NCBI RefSeq assembly: GCF_037325665.1
Contig: NC_090250.1
Span: 42,081,653 to 42,145,652, forward strand
Length of the DNA: 64,000 nucleotides
Origin: Littorina saxatilis
Lineage: Eukaryota; Mollusca; Gastropoda; Littorinimorpha; Littorinidae
Direction: 5' to 3'
This document shows, piece after piece, positions 1 to 10,900 of the stretch. A program made the position numbers and the translations under genes. Within the stretch, counting starts at the first letter, position 1, and every line of letters starts with the position of its first letter. The notes below the pieces were generated by a model, which searched no databases, was not told where the DNA came from, and saw only the letters and a program-made list of their open reading frames with translations.

Positions 1-64
1 CCTCCCCCACTTGCCACCAATGGTTATACTTCCTCGTTATTGCGTTTAGCACACCATTTTTATT

Positions 65-68
<4 letters not shown>

Positions 69-154
<86 letters not shown>
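69..154. repeat. (CA)n microsatellite
   Basis: An uninterrupted CA dinucleotide run of about 86 bp. The flanking sequence (1-68 and 155-415) shows no gene or recognisable repeat. Confidence 0.97.
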
Positions 155-155
<1 letters not shown>

Positions 156-418
156 AAACACAGCCACAAAATTAAGAGACACAGTTATCAAAGCAATTAT
201 AGGGTTTAATGTTTTTATCAGAGATGCATTCATACAGAGAGAGTTAAGAGAAACGCATGTTAAACATGTTTCTTATTAACCTCAAGAAAGACATTCAACA
301 TTGATTCCACTTTGCAAACACATGTCATTATAGTTATTGTGACAAGTTGTTGAGTTCAAAGAGTATGTGGTGATGGGAAGTCAGAAGTGAATGCATACTG
401 TTTGCAACAAAACAGAGG

Positions 419-700
419 ACAACAACTTTAACTTCTGTACATCTCCTACCCATCCCTCTTCTTTTATTCATCTTCTTTCCCTCCTTCCTTCCTTTACTGT
501 CTTTCTTTATCATCATTATGCAACGTTCATTGCGTTATTAATAGATTTGGTTTATTGAGACAAATTTTTCAGCCGTTACCGCCTTATGTTGTACTGTCGT
601 GCAGGAACACCACTATAAGCTTCTAGCTTGTTGCTGTTTCTGTGAACTTTGTATACATGTCATGATTGTAACCTTTGTTAAAATAAACTTATGTTTAAAC
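419..700 (+). mobile_element. LINE 3' end fragment (3' UTR)
   Basis: The first ~100 bp (CAACAACTTTAA, then a CT-rich tract ending CTGTCTTTCTTTAT) repeats almost word for word at 63,902-64,000, immediately downstream of a decayed LINE reverse-transcriptase C-terminus. This copy is therefore inferred to be the 3' untranslated end of that LINE family, 5'-truncated. Its end is blurred because a SINE-type tail follows directly at 724. Confidence 0.55.
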
Positions 701-723
701 CAACAAAACAGAGGAAGAAAACT

Positions 724-795
724 ATAACCTTGAATGGTTGAAAACGACGTTAAACACCAAATAAAGAAAGAAAGAAAGAAAGAAAGAAAGGAAGA
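724..795 (+). mobile_element. SINE-type 3' tail fragment
   Basis: The sequence runs from TAACCTTGAATGGTTGAAAA through GTTAAACACCAAATAAAG into a (GAAA)n tail. The same tail ends the longer SINE-like repeats at 23,341-24,181, 25,030-25,442 and 27,118-27,960. Only the last ~70 bp are present here. Either this is a truncated SINE, or the tail belongs to the LINE fragment just upstream and is shared between LINE and SINE. Confidence 0.7.
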
Positions 796-1144
796 AAACA
801 GACTGGTAATTTTCTGATGCAATGAATATATTGATAACAACATTGGTAAGATCTTTCTGATGAAAATTAACAACAACAGTTATTGTAATAATCATGCAAT
901 ATATACAATATTCGGTCTATTCCAGTATCCATTTATTCTCAAATATACATATATTCACATGCACACACAAATATAATTTATGTGGAAAAATATTTCTGAT
1001 GGGGTTTTTTAAATTCTAGGAGTAAGCAGTAAGATGTTAAATCCATATCCAATCCAAGTTTTCATTAACTAACCAAGATGCAAATCCTAAAAGTTCACTT
1101 CCGCCCACCACTCGAAAGCAGCAACAATCGAAAATACACACATG

Positions 1145-1145
<1 letters not shown>

Positions 1146-1216
<71 letters not shown>
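1146..1216. repeat. (CA)n microsatellite
   Basis: CA dinucleotide run of about 70 bp in otherwise unremarkable AT-rich DNA (796-1400), in which no gene is seen. Confidence 0.97.
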
Positions 1217-1219
<3 letters not shown>

Positions 1220-1401
1220 CACACATAGTACTACACACAAGCATTTCTACACATTACACATCAAAAACAATACTCTGCTGCCCCTCAGATACAATATGCT
1301 TAAAATTCTGATCTCCAGGTCAAAGTAGACTCTCAAAAGACACATGAAGACTTCAGCAGAACTTTATAAAAGGCCATCGTTTTACTGAGACATCAAACAT
1401 A

Positions 1402-3019
1402 CACTGCCGAACTAAAGTTAAGGGCCGGCCTCTGATTTGCGCAGCTTTCCGTTGTTATTTTTTATGCCAACACTGCATGACGAAAAAATGGCCAACTTGG
1501 GTTTTCCAGACGCCTGTCTCACTGCTGCACGTGCCTGACCTTGTTTTGCACGCATTGCAGTTCAGCAACACCGTTTTTAGGGGCAGTGAAAAGGTTGTCA
1601 AAACACGATAATTTCCTATAAAATTTGCTCGACTTTAGCTGAAGAAGCAGTATTGCAGTCGGTGTTTGGCATGGTGCACGAGCAAACCATGGCTATACTG
1701 AAAACTCCTCAACGAAAGTTGCACAGGAATGGGTATTTAGGGGCGCGCACCAGAGCTCTGAGTAAGCATGCCTCCAAGAACGAAACTGACAACATTGGAT
1801 CGAGGACGGGCGCTGGGATGGCTGCAGGACGGCGTGTCTGGCAGAGAAGTTTCCAGACGGCTAGGAGTGAGCCACTCTGTTATTCAGTGGCTCCACCAAC
1901 GCTTCCAGACTACCGGAAGTGCTGTTGAGCGACCTCGGTCTGGGCGCCCAAGATGTACAGATCGAAGAGACGATCGCTACCTCCAGCTCTTGGCTCTACG
2001 TAACCGAACCAACACCCGCAGGACGTTGATAGGCAACTTCAGGGCCGCTACCAACGTCACCATCAGTCGCATGACTGTGACCCGTCGTCTGCGTGAGGTG
2101 CGCCTGCACTCAAGGAGAACTGTCGTCCGTCCGCCCCTCACACCACGTCATCGCCGGGCCAGAATGGCGTTCTGCCGCAACCATCGGCGTTGGAACAGAC
2201 AGCAGTGGGGCAGGGTACTCTTTACAGACGAGTCCCGGTTCACTCTCTCTTCCTGTGATGCCCGCATACGCGCTTGGAGACGTCCGGGTGAACGTTTCAT
2301 CGATGCCTGTGTCCAGGAACATGACAGGTATGGAGGCGGTTCAGTTATGGTGTGGGCTGGCTTCCATCTGCACGGGAGGACCCCCCTGTACCATATTAGA
2401 GGCAATCTTACCGGCGTGCTGTACAGGGATGAAATCGTGAGGCCTCAAATCATCCCTACACTGCAAGCCATGGGTGCCGGCGCTATGCTCCAAGACGATA
2501 ACGCAACCCCTCATCGCGCTAGGGTGGTCCAAGATGTTCTGCAGCGTCAGGAGATTGTGAGGATGAACTGGCCAGCCCGATCCCCCGACTTGGCGCCCAT
2601 AGAATACCTCTGGGACATCATTGGACGCCGGGTGAGGGACAATCACCCCCCACCTGCTGATGTGGACCAGCTCTTCCAATTCCTGCAGCAGGAGTGGACG
2701 GCAATCCCTCAACAGATGCTCCAGAACCATGTAAACTCAATGCGCTCACGGATCGGTGAATGCCTTGCAGCCCGGGGTGGCCACACCCATTACTGAACTT
2801 GAACAAACTGACAGAACTTTCTTGCCACTTTTCGAAAGGGGGGTGGGGTACTTCCGACGGTTGCTGCGCAAATGAAATTTCTTTGTTGGTGATTTTGTTT
2901 ACATGACTCGAACGGTTACATGTCGTATTAAAACATTTCAAGGGTTGAAGGTGTTGCTTTGATTTGTTGTGTTATGAGAGATGATTCTTCTTCTGGCCCT
3001 TAACTTTAGTTCGGCAGTG
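1402..3019 (+). mobile_element. Tc1/mariner-type transposon, complete
   Basis: A 1,618 bp element bounded by perfect 25 bp terminal inverted repeats (1402-1426 begins CACTGCCGAACTAAAG; 2995-3019 is its reverse complement) and flanked on both sides by TA (1400-1401, 3020-3021), the target-site duplication of the Tc1/mariner superfamily. It carries one uninterrupted transposase gene. Matching inverted repeats, intact TSD and an open reading frame together suggest a recent insertion. It lies downstream of MITD1, outside its coding exons. Confidence 0.95.
1768..2796 (+). CDS. Tc1-family transposase (DD34E), intact
   Basis: A 342-aa protein of typical length for Tc1-like transposases, which cut and rejoin DNA at the element's inverted repeats in the nucleus. 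The N-terminal ~110 residues carry the paired helix-turn-helix DNA-binding region (GREVSRRLGVS; TISRMTVTRRLRE). A basic stretch with GRPR (~59-62) sits between the two. The catalytic triad is visible: D154 in FTDESRF, D244 in QDDNATPH and E279 in PDLAPIEYLWD. Exactly 34 residues separate D244 and E279. The ATG at 1768 is preferred because it begins just before the first HTH. No stop or frame break is seen, so activity is possible but untested. Confidence 0.93.
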   Translation: MPPRTKLTTLDRGRALGWLQDGVSGREVSRRLGVSHSVIQWLHQRFQTTGSAVERPRSGRPRCTDRRDDRYLQLLALRNRTNTRRTLIGNFRAATNVTISRMTVTRRLREVRLHSRRTVVRPPLTPRHRRARMAFCRNHRRWNRQQWGRVLFTDESRFTLSSCDARIRAWRRPGERFIDACVQEHDRYGGGSVMVWAGFHLHGRTPLYHIRGNLTGVLYRDEIVRPQIIPTLQAMGAGAMLQDDNATPHRARVVQDVLQRQEIVRMNWPARSPDLAPIEYLWDIIGRRVRDNHPPPADVDQLFQFLQQEWTAIPQQMLQNHVNSMRSRIGECLAARGGHTHY

Positions 3020-3163
3020 TAGTTTGTCAGTTTAAAAGAAAAAGACCTAATCATTTCATCTTTGGCTTGGACTTCTTCTTCTACATATTTCTTTCACCGT
3101 TTAGATAGTAGCAGTTGCTTAGTTGTGCTACAAATCATTATGTTTATTTTAATGTATTTTGCC

Positions 3164-3425
3164 AGAACAAGATAACAATAAAAATGTACTCACAAGAAAC
3201 ACGAAAAAATAAAAACACAAATATAAGGACCGTTTTTGACGTATGTCTTTGTCAGCTAAAATACACAAAAAAAGGAGAAACAACAGAAAGAGAAACTCAC
3301 ACACGTTTCTCCTTTTTAAAAATATGTTAGCTGACGAAGATATATGTAGAAAACGGTCTTTATTCGAGTTTTTTTTGTTTGTGTTTCTGGTGAGTACATT
3401 TTCATTGTTCTTGTTGCTTGTTCTT
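3164..3425. repeat. Fold-back (hairpin) element
   Basis: Two imperfect arms of ~115-120 bp are inverted around a short centre near 3288-3305: AATGTACTCAC...GAAACAC on the left and its reverse complement (GTGTTTC..GTGAGTACATT) on the right. The right arm contains CTGACGA, 11 nt, then GAAA. The same layout (outer GTACTCACC, inner CTGANGA..GAAA) recurs in the hairpin at 5650-5876, so the two look like members of one family. No coding capacity. Confidence 0.7.
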
Positions 3426-3917
3426 CTAACATGAAGTCTCTTGTTCCCATTATTATGCCAGACTTAAAGGCATACTAACGCACTCCCGTGTTTACAAAGT
3501 GTAGTTTGCCCACAATCGATGTCAAACGCACCATAAGACCATATAATGACGATACGTCACCATGCGCGGACCATAATACATGCATTACAGCTTGTTCTAG
3601 CCTCTGAAAAAGTGAGGATGTCAACAAAGCCGCGGTGTTCTCTCCCTTGCATCAACGTTACATGTGTTGCCAAATCTATAAATAGGACGATCCAGATCAA
3701 AATGAAAATTCAAATATCTCAACATTTAAGGGGTCCTAGACCACAATATTTTGCAGGGAACTTAATTTAGTCTGTCTCCAGCTGTTGGTAAAGCAATTAG
3801 CGTGTATAGTCATCGAGTACATATGACTTTAAACCAGCTAGTCACAAAAAGAAATATACTGAAATAATTCTCGTATTCCTGTTGTACCACATTCATTTTT
3901 CAGGTGTATTATTTTGC
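3426..3917. other. Intergenic, nothing recognised
   Basis: AT-rich DNA without credible reading frames, inverted repeats or simple repeats that I could identify. Confidence 0.6.
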
Positions 3918-4137
3918 CATGAAATCTCCTCCTTATGTCCGTGTGGCAAGAATCAGACAGCAGAGCACATCCTGCAGGCTTGTCCATACCACAGTGCTCT
4001 GAGGGACACCATCTGGCCAGAGGAGACAGCACTACAAAAGAAGCTATACGGCCCCAGAGAGGACTTGGAGAGGACAGCACGTTTCGCCCTGCAGTCTGGA
4101 CTGACGATGTAACAGCGAACGACAAGAAAAAGAAATC
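3918..4137 (+). mobile_element. LINE 3' end fragment
   Basis: Translation gives a cysteine/histidine segment, CPCGKNQTAEHILQACP, followed by LYGPREDLERTA and a stop, then an AAG-rich tail (GCGAACGACAAGAAAAAG). The same arrangement (CACGQEDQTAEHILQRCP, LYGSRQELEKT, GCGAACGCCAAGAAGAAG) ends the LINE at 43,480-43,993. This is an older, 5'-truncated relative of that RNase H-bearing LINE family. It lies just 3' of the MITD1 stop codon. Confidence 0.8.
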
Positions 4138-4216
4138 TCCAACAGTAAAATATGAACTCAATGTACTGTTCATACATCCCAATATATTGCAGATCAAACA
4201 CACTATGAACACGGCA

Positions 4217-4382
4217 CTATGAACCAGCTCCTCCTTTCATGTTCTTTCTGTGAAAGATGTCCACAGTAGTTTCATGGCACGGTCGCAGATCATAATCACA
4301 GAACCCAATGTCAAATTTGTTTTCTGTGGCCCTGTAGATGTCCAGTCCTCGGCCTATCTTGATAACCCACCCATTGTCAAAC
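4217..4382 (-). CDS. MITD1: MITD1 exon 6 (last)
   Basis: Encodes [40 protein letters not shown] and [14 protein letters not shown], then TAG at 4217-4219. This is the most conserved block of the protein. Acceptor CTGTTGCAG. Confidence 0.95.
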
Positions 4383-4521
4383 CTGCAACAGAAGAAAAAA
4401 AAATGGTGGGTTATATCCAGTACATGTATATCATACACTGAGTACTAACATTGCCACAATCAAAAATACATAAACTTCCTCGTTATTGCATTTAGCATGC
4501 CATTTTTATTATACACACACA

Positions 4522-4564
<43 letters not shown>

Positions 4565-4575
4565 ACACACACACA

Positions 4576-4607
<32 letters not shown>

Positions 4608-7600
4608 TATTGATTATGCATAAAACAAAGAAAATATAAACAGTCATTGTGCAAACTAAGAATAATGAAGTGCCCAGGACCTGAAAATTGAAACTGGAAG
4701 ATACAGTATTTACACCTAGGGAAAACAGATTATGTGAAAAATGTGGAGTAGTAGAAGATGAAATACATTGTCTATATAATTGCATAGAAAACAACCTCGA
4801 AAATCTTTAATTAGTGAAATAAATCAACCTGTATATTTATATGATGTACCAAGTCAACTTTTGTAAATAGCCACTGTACACACTAAATTGGGGAAATGTG
4901 TATACAATTACTTCAACAAAAAAAAGAAACAATGAATTAATTTTGTTCAATAATAAAAGTATCTTCGCGTGTCTTATAAACACCTACGTTTCATGACAAT
5001 AAAGTTTATTCGTATTCATATTCAAGCCACACACACACACACAAACACAATTGTGGGTGATATCCAGTATCATTTACTAACATTGCCACAACCAAAACTA
5101 CATAGCACCACCACAAAGAAATGTATAAGAACACTGCTGCAAATAAAATCTAAACAAACAACTGCAGTTCCTGGCATCTAATTACGCAGCTAGGGTTGAG
5201 CAACGCTCAGATTAAAGTGGTCTTTATAAAGAAAATAAAAAAGGGGAAGGGGTTGCGAAGAAATTATTAAAATAAGCTATGCTAATCGAGCATTTATACT
5301 TGAGACTCATAATGCTGTGGTAAAGTGGTTTTCTCAAAACACACACTAATAAGTGCAATGATGCTTCAAGTCTTATAGTAAATAACTCATAAGCCTGCAG
5401 TTAGACCATGAAGAGAATAATATGACAGCTAGGACCAAGCTGAAAACAGATCAAAGAAAACTCTAGATTTTAAACAATACAAGTTTAAAATCCTGAGTCA
5501 GTCCCAGAACAAGCAAGAGTCTTTTTTTAATACCAAGTAAATAGCATATAACACACCCTACATCACCACCACGACCTCCACCATCAACAACAACAAAAAG
5601 AAAAAGGTACCTCATGCATCAAGACGTAATTTGAGAAAATCTGATAAACTATGAGCAAAAGTTAAAAAACAAAGGAATACTGTACTCACCAATACAAGAA
5701 CGAGACAAGACGGTACGAATTTTCGCTTACGGAAGCTTCTTTCCTGATGAAGCTTCCATAAGCGAAAATTCGTACCGTCTTGTCTCGTTCTTGTATTGGT
5801 GAGTACAGTATTCCTTGTTTTTTAACTTTGTTCATCTTACCACAGTCACTTCGTTGTTTAGATTATGAGCAAAAGTACAAAAAGAAACAGCTAACCAGAG
5901 ATTCTCTCTCCATAAGATTATCGAACACTTTTTAAGCAAAAGGCCTGTATAAAGTGTACCTGATTTCTCTGTCATGCAGAGTGGAAGAAAACTCTATTTT
6001 CAGCAGCACGCCATATTTGTTTAGAGAGTGACCAATCTGGCCAAGTCGCTGCTTCTGTGTGTCGTGACCACTCTGGTCCTGCACAAACACAATCAAACAA
6101 CAAAGTTTAATTGTGACCCTCCACCACGGAATGAGTCGCATGTCACCTTTTCATGATTTTCATATTTTTACATTTTCTTAAAGAGTTTTTTTTATTCTCT
6201 ATCCAGTTGTGAAAACCGTCTTAGAAAAAAGTGAACACTTTTCGAGTTATAAGCCTGTGACTATGGTGACCCTCACACTTTAAGCTACTCCCCGGACTTT
6301 GTGCAATTTGGTGTCATCTGAGCTCCAAGTTTGCCATTAAATTGAGTTTTCAGAACCATTTTTGCCTCCCCCATTTATTTTTTCGGCGGACACTTTTGCT
6401 TTTTCGGCGGAACAAAAAAACATTTCGGCGAAAATTTGCTTTTCGGCGGACAATTCCCATGCCTGATCATGTCAACCTTCACAGATCGGTCCAAGCTTTT
6501 ACGCGGAGCGAGAGCATCCTTCCACTTAAACACACCAAAAATCTACAGCTTGGCTGCATTCTCTGCAGAGTGATGAACTAATGTTGCATGCTGACAATGT
6601 TGTCAGTTCAGAAAATGTCTGCAGCACAAAATTCCCCTCTCTGCATGGAAGCATTCAGGTCATTGAATTTGGGTATGCTTTAAAGTTGAAACGCTATCTT
6701 ATCCCACATACATCCGGGCCGTTCCCCTACAAAAGATTTTTAAGTTTTCATTAGAGATGATGATTTTTAACAAGATTTGAAGAACTGTAAAAAGAATTTG
6801 AGTTGTAAGGAACCTGCATCTACATTTTCCTGTGATACGCCTTAAATGTGAACAGTTTTTAAAGAGCAGGCAGAGAAAAAAACAGAGAATAAGATCGAGA
6901 ATAAGATCCAGACCCACAGGGTTCTCAAGACAAAACTCAACAGTAGTTACAGAAAAGAAAAGTCGCTGCGACCTCGCTGCGAGGTCGCTGTGAGGTCGCA
7001 GCAATCTAAACACACCGTGGCAACTAGTCGCAGCTGGTCACGGCTAGCCGCGACCTTGGCGCGAGCCTCGTGACAACAACGCGGCTAGCTGTGACCCTGG
7101 CGCGAGGCTCGCGACAAGAGCACGGCTAGCTGCGACCCTGGCGCGAGGCTCGCGACAACATCGCGGCTAGCTGCGACCTTGGCGCGAGCCTCGCAACAAC
7201 ATCAAAGTTAGCTGCGACTTTGGCGCGAGCCTCGCAACAACATCGCAGGTAGCTGTGACCCTGGCGCGAGCCTCGCGACAACATTGCAGGTAGCTGCAAC
7301 CTTGGCGCGAGCCTCACAACAACATCAAAGTTAGCTGCGACAATTGGCGCGAGCCTCGCTACAACATCGCGGGTAGTTGCCACCTTGACGCGAGCCTCGC
7401 AGGTAGCTGCGATCTTGGCGTAAGTTTCCGAACAACATCACAGCTAGCCGCGACCTTAATGGAGGCTTTTTCAACATCATATGGATGCAATCCCACATAC
7501 AAGCCTTGAGAGATCTGTGCTGGTTTGAAAGATCTCTTACACAGGGAAGAGGGTGGTGTTGAGGGCAGCATTATAATCAGTAAAGGGTTCAGCAAAAGGT

Positions 7601-7844
7601 TAGTCAGTTGGTCAGATGAGAACGCGAGTCAGCAAGGTAGGTAAATTCCTTCACTAGTTCAAAGAGATATTTCACTGAAAACCTTTTTGATTCACTTCAC
7701 CTCGATAAATGTTATTAGTTGAATGAAGCTAATATTGTTGGCAAGGGAAACAATCCTGGTAATGTTGTTTCCAGCATAACTTCAAGTGTTGGCTACCGTG
7801 TTCTTCTTTGTGGCGTATCATCTTGCATGCTTAGCTCGCACGCG

Positions 7845-7911
<67 letters not shown>

Positions 7912-10900
7912 GCGCACATGCAAATGATTGCCAACCAGCAAGTATGTTACACTTACATCTAAACTGGTGATGAGTAGAATCCTCTTCAGTGACGTCTTCT
8001 TCCTCACCAGCAGCTCACAGAAGCGCAGAAAATTATATATCTGTGAGCAAAAGGTATTTGATTAAAGGTTGATGCTTTTCATATTCATCATCAAAATCAA
8101 TTTGAACACAGTAAAGTGCCAAATTTGTGTGCAGTATCAAAAACATGCCAACACACACAACCTGCGCTTGAATGTATTATGATATGATATGATGATATGA
8201 TATGTTGACAGACTGGTACTTAGGCTGTTGAGCCTTTGTCTGATCTTTTGATCAGTTGCTATCCTAGCTTAACTTTGAGCTAGGTAACCTACACGATCTT
8301 TTGACCGTGGCCTATTCTATCAACTTTTTATTGGTTGGTGGGAATTTGTAGTGAGAGGCATACTGACATTTGGGCTATACATATAGTCTTTCAGTGCATT
8401 GTCCAAGCGATTTTTGAAACTGTTCATTGTCGGCGTATTGTTTTGTGCTTGCAAACCAAGACACATTCTCTTTCTCTACACTCTCTCTCTTTCTCCCCCC
8501 TCTCTTTTGGTTGTCCCTCTTTTTTACCCTATTACTCTATTTCTCAATACAAACTGCAATATTTTTTTTTTAAGTTTTAAATTTTTTTAAAAGCAGGAAG
8601 ACAAACAAAAGAAATGGGATGAACAAATGGAATGAGAGAGGAGATCACAGAGCAACCATGCAAACACCACCCAATCCTGGCCTTTGCATTCAAACAATTT
8701 TTATCATTTTCACGGCAGCTTAATTATACCTGGTGAGTTGAACGAATGTAGGGATCCTCCACCTCAACTGAAGTCAGTCTCTCGTCGATGAAGCGAGCAA
8801 ACAGTGTGTTGTAGCTGTGACCAATGGAGTCTGCTGCAATCCGAATTTGCTCATGGTACTTGCCTTCTGTGAACAGACAAAAGTCATCAGTCTCAACTAA
8901 TTGTTATAACAACAAAACAAAACAGGCATGAGATGATGAAATTGAAAGCCATAAAAATAATTGTAAACCTTGGACCATGCCCCCCCCACACGCACACATA
9001 ACACCTCCCTAAATTCAGGGACTGTTCTTTTCCCTCATTTAGCAAACTCTCTCACCTGTTTGTTTGTGACTGCATACAGATTCACAATATATCTATACAT
9101 TTTAAAGAATATCGAAAAAAGGAAAAAGGGAATGAACAACACAAAACCAAAGAAAAAAATGCTTGTTTTGATCCTGCAAAAATATGATCATATAATTTAC
9201 AAGTAATAAGTTACTAAAACTTTACCTTCACCTTCAACACAAACAAGAATGCAGAAGCCAGGCTCTTACGTTCTTTTTGGTCATTCACAAATTTCTTCAG
9301 TTCCTCGGCCCTCTTCAGGTACTGCTTTATTTTGTCTCTCAGGTGACCCTTCTTTGTAGGATCAGAGGAATCTGCAAAAACAAAATGAGCTTAATTAAAA
9401 ACCCTGAACGAATAAACAACGCTAAAGGCTGTCCTTAACACTTTCTACCCCACCTATGTTGACCAAGTTTGTTTTTTTTAGCCGAGACCAGCTGTGCTGC
9501 AGCAGGTCACTCAAAATTGTAGAAACTGTGTAGAAACTGTGTATCAACACGATGAAATGCAGGCGTTAGATCGACGTTACAGGAAGCGACTGAAGTGACT
9601 GTGTGTACAGATATTATCCATACCACTGGTCAGATAGAGCAGTATGAGTGGGAGACAGTGAGTTAATTGACCATGAAGTCTTTTTACCCAAAATTCAGTG
9701 CCAAAGCTTCTTGAAGTTGACTTTGCCTAATTAATATCAGGCTTAAGTATTCACATGAAACATATGGCATAGTTAAATAACATAACGACGGATACCCTAA
9801 AAGATTATTTTTACCTCTTCATACTGTAATGGGTCCGGTGTCAGGAACTGAAACCTCTGCTGAACAATCCTTCTCATTGCGGTCAATGCGCATGCGCCAA
9901 TCTTGGACTTACAAAATGCGACCCTTTGACCGATCGAACCATGGGTTAGGGTTCGGGTTAGGGTTAGGATTAGGGTTAGGATTAGAGTAAGGGTTAGGGT
10001 TAGGGTTAGGTTGTTCACGACCTGATTAATCTCCCCATGTTAGCGCATGCGCATTGACCGCAATGAGAAGGATTGTACAGGCAGAGTTTTCAGTTCGTGA
10101 CACCGGCATACATGGACATCACTTATCGTCTAATACAAACAAGAGGTGATGCTAAATAAATCTAATGTGACAGCGCATGTTTTTTTCAGGACTGCTGTAA
10201 TACAGTTTGAACTTGATTAGGAGAGCACTTGACGACTAAATTGTTCAAGGAAAGTAAATGGATTATCTCTGTACAATGCAGCGAAGCTGTTACGGAAGTG
10301 ATGAGGCTGAAACATAGTCATGTGACGGCCAACAAATGCGTTATTCATTATGTACATGGAAAGGGCAGCGAAAAGTGCAGCATCATGCACCCCTTGACGG
10401 GAAGATGTAATTTGACACTATCAGCATAACTAACACCTCAAAACACACACACGCACACACATACACATCTAAACATGTCTAAGCCTCTCATACACAAAAG
10501 AATATTGATGACAGTTAAAAGCATAAATAACCGAACTCCTCATACACCACATCAGTTTAACGTTTCCATGTGGATAAACAACAACCTTCCTTTTTGTCAA
10601 TGAAAATAAAATAAAATGAAGTCAAATTTTACCTTTTTGAAGGAAGGCACTAATTCAGTAATTGATCAACACAAGAGAATGGACACTAAACAGTCATCTC
10701 AATGCACATATTGGTACTTAATTACCTCAGCATGTGATTGAAATTCGCTAGATCTTCATAGATGCAAGAATGATAAAATCAAAAACTTGATCCCAAATAA
10801 TTAACATTCCACACTACGCAATGAGCTCACCTTTCATGACGGTCAGGAGAAGACTGACACCTTCCTGATAAAGAGTTGCTGCTTCATCCAGTCGCTCACC

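Noticed and set aside
69-279. Threonine/histidine-repeat protein encoded across the CA microsatellite
   Set aside because: Dinucleotide runs are open in several frames by arithmetic; the same artefact occurs at every CA/TG run in the window.
2093-2941. Additional overlapping frames on both strands of the first Tc1 element
   Set aside because: Shadows of the GC-rich transposase gene; none carries a motif.
5650-5876. Confident hammerhead ribozyme call
   Set aside because: The core strings are present, but stem I and the stem II closing pair could not be formed convincingly by eye; kept only as a hypothesis.
7017-7460. CRISPR-like array
   Set aside because: The units are contiguous tandem copies without unique spacers, in a eukaryotic intron.
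7126-7595. Repeat protein (ARLAPRSQL units) on the minus strand
   Set aside because: It is the translation of the ~42 bp minisatellite, whose period is a multiple of three; it lies within an MITD1 intron and has no support as a gene.
9945-10016. Chromosome-fusion scar or true telomere
   Set aside because: The TTAGGG array is short, imperfect and enclosed by inverted repeats of a MITE.
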